Part shown: piece after piece, positions 34,443-39,063 of the stretch
How the letters are laid out: each line of letters opens with the position of its first letter
Numbering within the stretch: the stretch's first letter is position 1
Origin: an uncultured Eubacteriales bacterium
GTDB taxonomy: Bacteria; Bacillota; Clostridia; Saccharofermentanales; UBA5734
DNA length: 39,063 nucleotides
Reading direction: 5' to 3'
Assembly (NCBI GenBank): GCA_903835065.1
Contig: CAILLO010000032.1
Span: 1 to 39,063 of the forward strand
Made by a program: the position numbers and the translations under genes
Notes under the pieces: model-generated
What the model was told of the DNA's origin: nothing
What the model saw: the letters and a program-made list of their open reading frames with translations, nothing else
Databases searched by the model: none

Positions 34443-35234
34443 TCACAGCTCGTGGATATCGCCCGGGGCCTCGCGCGGTGCGACGTCCAGGTCGTAGTCC
34501 ACGCCCGCCTTCGCCCCGCACGCTTCGAGCGCCGCGTAGACGGTCTGGTAGGCGAGCTGCGGGAAGTTGTTCTCGTGGCTGAGGTGCCCCAGCACGAACC
34601 GCTCCGTGCCGTTGTCGAGCAGGAAGCGCACCGCGGCGCCGCAGTCCTCGTTGGAGAGGTGGCCGAACGGCCCCAGGATCCGCTTCTTGAGCGGCCAGGG
34701 GTAGGGGCCGACCTTGAGCATGCCCACGTCGTGGTTGGCTTCGAGGAAGACCAGGTCGCTGCCGCTGACCTTGGCGAGCAGCGCGTCCGGCACGTGGCCC
34801 ACGTCGGTTAACAGGGAGACCGCCGAACCCTCGGCCTCGATCCTGTACCCCACGCATTCCACGGAATCGTGCGGCACGGGGAAGCTCTCGAAGCGGAGGT
34901 CCTTCACGGAGGCGGTCCCGCCGGTCGGCAGCACGTGCAGCAGGCTCTCGTCCACGGCGCCGAGCGCGGGTCGGAAGGCCCGCAGCGTCGCCTCGTTGGC
35001 GTACACGGGAATACGGTACCGGCGCACCAGCACGTCGAGCGCGGTCGTGTGGTCGCTGTGCTCGTGGGTCACGAGGATCGCATCGATGCAGCGGACGTCC
35101 TCGCCGACCGCCTTGAGGGCGTTCTCGATCGTCCGCGCGTTCTTGCCCGCGTCGACGAGGATCTTCGCCCCTCCTCCGGTGACCAGGACCGAGTTCCCGC
35201 TGCTCCCGCTGAAGAGGGAGCAGAGGCGGGCCAT
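34443..35234 (-). CDS. walJ: MBL-fold hydrolase WalJ/YycJ
   Basis: A 263-residue metallo-beta-lactamase-fold protein, reported to have nuclease activity and to help coordinate wall synthesis with division in Bacillales. Metal motif THEHSDHTTAL, the preceding GSSGNSVLV and ILVDAGKNARTIE, and the downstream VPHDS, LLTDVGHV and LEANHD are all present, as is GHLSHENN near the end. The ATG overlaps the murA stop (ATGA). Function beyond the fold is taken from the family. Confidence 0.93.
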   Translation of the reverse strand: MARLCSLFSGSSGNSVLVTGGGAKILVDAGKNARTIENALKAVGEDVRCIDAILVTHEHSDHTTALDVLVRRYRIPVYANEATLRAFRPALGAVDESLLHVLPTGGTASVKDLRFESFPVPHDSVECVGYRIEAEGSAVSLLTDVGHVPDALLAKVSGSDLVFLEANHDVGMLKVGPYPWPLKKRILGPFGHLSNEDCGAAVRFLLDNGTERFVLGHLSHENNFPQLAYQTVYAALEACGAKAGVDYDLDVAPREAPGDIHEL

Positions 35235-36496
35235 CAGGGTCCCTTCCTCTCGATTTCGGCCCCGAGCGCGCGCAGCTTGCCGATCAGGTCCTCGTAGCCG
35301 CGCTCGATGATGCGCACCTCGCAGACCTCGGTCGTGCCCTCGGCGACGAGACCGGCGACGACCATGGCGGCGCCGGCACGCAGGTCATGCGCGGTCACGG
35401 TCGCCCCGGTCAGCTTCGCGGGACCCTCGATCATCGCGGTGTGGCCCGCGGTCGTGATGCTGGCGCCCATCATCTTCAGGTCGTCGACGAACTGGAAGCG
35501 GTTCTCCCAGACGTTCTCGGTCATCCGGCTGACACCGTCGCATAGGCAGAGCAGCACCGTCGTCTGCGGCTGCAGGTCGGTCGGGAAGCCGGGATATGGC
35601 ATCGTCTTGACGTTGGCGGCGACCAGGTGGTCCTGCGGCGGCAGGATGCGGATCCAGTCCTCGCCCTCCTCCAGCCCGACGCACATCTCGGCGAGCTTCG
35701 CCGTCAGCGGCTCCATGTGCTTGGGGATCACGTTGCGCACCTTGACGTCCCCGCCGGTGACGGCGGCCGCGATCATGTAGGTCCCGGCCTCTATCTGGTC
35801 GGGAATCGCGGAGTACGTCGTGCGCCCGGGCAGCACGGGTACGCCGGTGATCTTGATCACGTCGGTGCCGGCGCCCTTGACGTTCGCGCCCATGGTGTTC
35901 AGGAAGTTCGCGACGTCGACGATGTGGGGCTCGCGGGCCGCGTTCTCGATCACGGTCACGCCCTCGGCCTTGGCCGCGGCGATCATCAGGTTGATCGTGG
36001 CGCCGACGCTCACGACGTCGAGGAAGATGTGCTCGCCGGACAGGCGCTCGGCCTCGACGAGGATCTTGCCGTACTCGATCGTGACGCGGCCGCCCATCGC
36101 CTCGAAACCCTTGATGTGCTGGTCGATCGGGCGCGTGCCGAAGTCGCAGCCGCCCGGCATGAACAGCGTCGCCTTGTGGAACCGGCCGAGCAGGGCGCCC
36201 ATCAGATAGTAGGACGCCCGGATCGTGCGCGCCTTCTCGTGCGTCGCCTCGCTGGTGTGGATCGGGCGGGGGTCGATCTCGACGGAACCGTCCGACTGCT
36301 TGTCGATCCTGGCCCCGAGGGACCGGCAGATCTCGAACAGGACGTTCACGTCGGCGATATCGGGCAGGTTCTCGATCCGGCAGGGGCCGTCGAGCAGCAT
36401 GGCTGCCGGGATGATACCCAGCGCGGCGTTCTTCGAGCCGCTGATGCTGACTTCGCCCCGCAGCGGGCGTCCCCCTCGGATCACGTAGCTGGCCAA
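35234..36496 (-). CDS. murA: UDP-N-acetylglucosamine 1-carboxyvinyltransferase
   Basis: A 420-residue cytosolic enzyme that transfers enolpyruvate from phosphoenolpyruvate to UDP-GlcNAc, the first committed step of peptidoglycan synthesis. ISGSKNAAL holds the catalytic Lys-Asn, PGGCDFGTRPIDQH the active-site Cys that fosfomycin alkylates (so sensitivity is expected), and FPTDLQPQ the general Asp. TENVWENRF is also typical. It starts at TTG 36496, three bases after the walK stop and preceded by AAGGAAAGGGG, a weak start that may restrain its level. It sits where walH and walI lie in Bacillus. A GlmU product-to-MurA link exists with the neighbouring operon. Confidence 0.97.
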   Translation of the reverse strand: MASYVIRGGRPLRGEVSISGSKNAALGIIPAAMLLDGPCRIENLPDIADVNVLFEICRSLGARIDKQSDGSVEIDPRPIHTSEATHEKARTIRASYYLMGALLGRFHKATLFMPGGCDFGTRPIDQHIKGFEAMGGRVTIEYGKILVEAERLSGEHIFLDVVSVGATINLMIAAAKAEGVTVIENAAREPHIVDVANFLNTMGANVKGAGTDVIKITGVPVLPGRTTYSAIPDQIEAGTYMIAAAVTGGDVKVRNVIPKHMEPLTAKLAEMCVGLEEGEDWIRILPPQDHLVAANVKTMPYPGFPTDLQPQTTVLLCLCDGVSRMTENVWENRFQFVDDLKMMGASITTAGHTAMIEGPAKLTGATVTAHDLRAGAAMVVAGLVAEGTTEVCEVRIIERGYEDLIGKLRALGAEIERKGP

Positions 36497-36499
36497 TTC

Positions 36500-37984
36500 C
36501 TACCCCTTTCCTTCAACGAGGTCCGCCGTGGCGGCCTCGGGATCCTCGTCCTCGCAGGACGGGCCGATCGCGTTGCCGATCACCTTGCCCGCCGTCTCGG
36601 CGTCGATGCCCGCCAGGTCCTTGGTTCCCTGAGGGACGAGCCTGCATTCCACTGCCCGGGCCGTCAGCTCCTCGAGCGCGGCGCGGTGGAGCGGCGACGT
36701 CGCCTCCCCGCCCTTGAGCAGCAACTCGAGCGCGTCCTTGAACACGCTGCCCGCGATCGGGACGCGGAACACGGCGTTGGTGCCCTTCCCGAGCGTGCTC
36801 GAGATCTCGATGCTCCCGCCGTGCAGCTCCGCGAGCTCCTTGGCGATCGACAGCCCGAGTCCGGTGCCGCCGAACATGCGCGAACCGGTGCGGTCGACGC
36901 GATAGAACCGGTCGAAGATCTTCGGTAGGTTCTCCTGGTCGATGCCGACGCCCGTGTCGGCGACCTTCACGTACACGTCGTTCATCAGCAGCCCGACGTA
37001 GACCGTCACGGCGCCGCCCTTTTCGGTGTACTTGATCGCATTCGAGACGAGGTTGGTCACGATGCGCTCGACCTTCGAGCGGTCGACGAAGACCATCTGC
37101 AGCTTCGCCACCGTGTAGCAGGTCAGCACGAGACCCTTCTCCTTGGCCGCGACCTGCATGCGGTCGACGGTCTGGCGGACGAGCGGGCCCATGTCGGTCA
37201 TCTCCATCGGGTGCTTGATCCGCCCGCTGTCGATGGAAGACAGGAGCAGCAGGTCGTCGACGAGCCGGTCCATCCGCAGGGAGTCCTCGTGGATGCGCCA
37301 CACGTCGTTGCGGATCCCGTCCTTGTCCTTCTCCGCGATGCCCCACTCGAGCAGCGATTCGGAGTAGGTCTTGATCGTGGTCAGCGGGGTCCGGATCTCG
37401 TGCGAGACGTCGGACACGAAGTCCTTGCGCTTCTTCTCCTCGCGCTCCTGTTCCGTGATATCCTGCAGGATCGCGATTGTGCCGGCCTTGCGCTCCTGGT
37501 CGATGCGCGTCTCCTTGAGCCGGATGCGGATCTGACGGTCTGCGATGTGGGCCACGGCTCCGACGACGGCGGTGCCGAGCAGCAGGGACACCCGCAGCCC
37601 GTTGTTCTCGCCGTACCGCGCGAGGAAGTCCTCGAAATCGGGCGGCGCGCTGCGCAGGCCGAGCATCTTCAGTGCGGCGGCGTTGTGGGTGAAGAGCCGG
37701 CCGTCGCTGGAATAGGCGAGGATGCCGATATCGAGGTCGGCGAGGATCGCGTCGGACTTCTGCCGTTCGGCCAGAAACTGGTTGAGGGTCGAGACGACCT
37801 CGAGGTCCTTGCGCTTGCTGACGCGGCGATGCCGCAGCGCGGCGACGAGCAGGGCGACCAGCATGCCCGCGAGGAAGCCCGCGGTGGCGTAGAGCACGCC
37901 CACGTGCACGCCGAACCGGCCCGCGAGGTCGGAGAAGACGCCGGTCACGGCGTTCGTCCAGTTCCGGATGGTCTCCTGCCCCAC
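36500..37984 (-). CDS. walK: WalK-like sensor histidine kinase with one membrane helix
   Basis: A 494-residue kinase, partner of WalR. A single membrane helix at about residues 28-50 is followed by a short basic stretch, a PAS domain (about 75-175, ILADLDIGILAYSSDG), HisKA with the phosphoacceptor His195 in FVSDVSHEIRTPLTTI, and HATPase_c with NLVSNAIKYTEKG, ADTGVGI and GGTGLGLSIAKELAELHGG. There is no large extracellular domain, unlike Bacillus WalK with two helices; streptococcal WalK also has one. About 85 residues beyond the catalytic domain form an extra C-terminal region rich in acidic residues at its end. The start is GTG 37984, 32 bases past walR. Confidence 0.9.
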   Translation of the reverse strand: MGQETIRNWTNAVTGVFSDLAGRFGVHVGVLYATAGFLAGMLVALLVAALRHRRVSKRKDLEVVSTLNQFLAERQKSDAILADLDIGILAYSSDGRLFTHNAAALKMLGLRSAPPDFEDFLARYGENNGLRVSLLLGTAVVGAVAHIADRQIRIRLKETRIDQERKAGTIAILQDITEQEREEKKRKDFVSDVSHEIRTPLTTIKTYSESLLEWGIAEKDKDGIRNDVWRIHEDSLRMDRLVDDLLLLSSIDSGRIKHPMEMTDMGPLVRQTVDRMQVAAKEKGLVLTCYTVAKLQMVFVDRSKVERIVTNLVSNAIKYTEKGGAVTVYVGLLMNDVYVKVADTGVGIDQENLPKIFDRFYRVDRTGSRMFGGTGLGLSIAKELAELHGGSIEISSTLGKGTNAVFRVPIAGSVFKDALELLLKGGEATSPLHRAALEELTARAVECRLVPQGTKDLAGIDAETAGKVIGNAIGPSCEDEDPEAATADLVEGKG

Positions 37985-38016
37985 GTCGGGTCGTCGTCCT
38001 CTTCCCTATTCTCCCG

Positions 38017-38721
<705 letters not shown>

Positions 38722-38784
38722 CTCTCGTCCCCCTTCCGTGCTGCACTCGGGGTGTGTGGCGTGTTCCGGTCCGAAGTCGAAACA

Positions 38785-38793
38785 ATTATACCA
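38785..38793 (-). promoter_or_regulatory. Extended -10 promoter of the walR operon
   Basis: Minus strand TGG-TATAAT, an extended -10 element, about 65 bases before the walR ATG. No good -35 is present (TTCGTG at 18 bases is poor), typical for extended -10 promoters. It lies downstream of the 5S rRNA terminator. Confidence 0.6.
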
Positions 38794-38886
38794 TTTACCG
38801 ACTTGACGCACGAACCGGTCCGATAAGGGGTGCCCAGGGAGGGCGCGGAACGGAGGAAACGGGGAGGTCGCGACCGGGAAATAGGA

Positions 38887-38916
38887 CAGGGCCCGGAGCT
38901 TTCGCTCCGGGCCCTG
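38887..38916 (-). terminator. Terminator of the rRNA operon
   Basis: A perfect 13-bp stem CAGGGCCCGGAGC/GCTCCGGGCCCTG closed by a GAAA tetraloop on the minus strand, followed by TCCTATTTCC. It begins about six bases after the 5S gene. Confidence 0.9.
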
Positions 38917-38922
38917 ATGAAA

Positions 38923-39038
38923 TCCGGCGGAGACCTGTTTTCCCGGGCCGTTACCAGCCAGGTATCGTCGGCACTGGAGAGCTTAACTTCTGTGTTCGGG
39001 ATGGGAACAGGTGTGGCCTCTCCGTCATTTCCACCGGA
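38923..39038 (-). rRNA. rrf: 5S ribosomal RNA
   Basis: The minus strand starts TCCGGTGG and ends CCGCCGGA, which pair as helix I, giving about 116 nt. Internal landmarks are CACACCTGTTCCCATCCCGA, GAACACAGAAGTTAAGC and CGACGATACCTGG, all characteristic of bacterial 5S RNA. The exact ends are set by helix pairing only. The last 25 bases of the window are spacer; 23S should lie further right. Confidence 0.93.
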
Positions 39039-39063
39039 AGTGGGGGGTATGCAGGCCTTGCGG

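Overview
The window is chromosomal DNA of a GC-rich bacterium (third codon positions mostly G or C) that looks like a Gram-positive-type anaerobe of the Bacillota, probably a Clostridia-like lineage. The reasons are a WalR/WalK/WalJ/RlmH gene cluster, a long S12 protein with the Firmicutes-type internal insertion, a Clostridia-like RpoB N-terminus, strong AGGAGG-type ribosome binding sites, and an XRE-cupin regulator leading a potABCD operon. The taxon is an inference; no 16S gene is present.

Left part (1-7.9 kb): the 3' part of a class A penicillin-binding protein converges on proB through a strong hairpin. proB is divergent from an XRE-cupin regulator and potABCD (polyamine uptake). The divergent region holds two opposed sigma-70-like promoters and a perfect 17-bp palindrome just downstream of the regulator's start point.

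Middle part (7.9-24.8 kb, all minus strand): lon; then, read in transcription order from the right, a membrane-anchored parvulin isomerase, rpoB-rpoC closed by a terminator, and the str group rpsL-rpsG-fusA-tuf, with a separate promoter visible before tuf. rplJ/rplL do not precede rpoB here.

Right part (24.8-38.8 kb, minus strand) holds two operons. One is glmU-pth-CNNM/CorC protein-HAD/Nudix fusion-degenerate serine recombinase-possible 22-codon ORF. The other is walR-walK-murA-walJ-rlmH-two ABC exporter half-transporters, linking cell-wall control to UDP-MurNAc synthesis. A 5S rRNA gene with its terminator ends the window, so an rRNA operon lies to the right.

Most of the window is housekeeping. 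The best candidates for something undescribed are the resolvase-like protein that has lost its catalytic serine and two active-site arginines yet keeps its DNA-binding tail, the HAD-Nudix fusion beside it, a peptidyl-tRNA hydrolase with an altered conserved motif, and the XRE-cupin operator region. I saw no CRISPR array, insertion sequence, prophage or tRNA gene.
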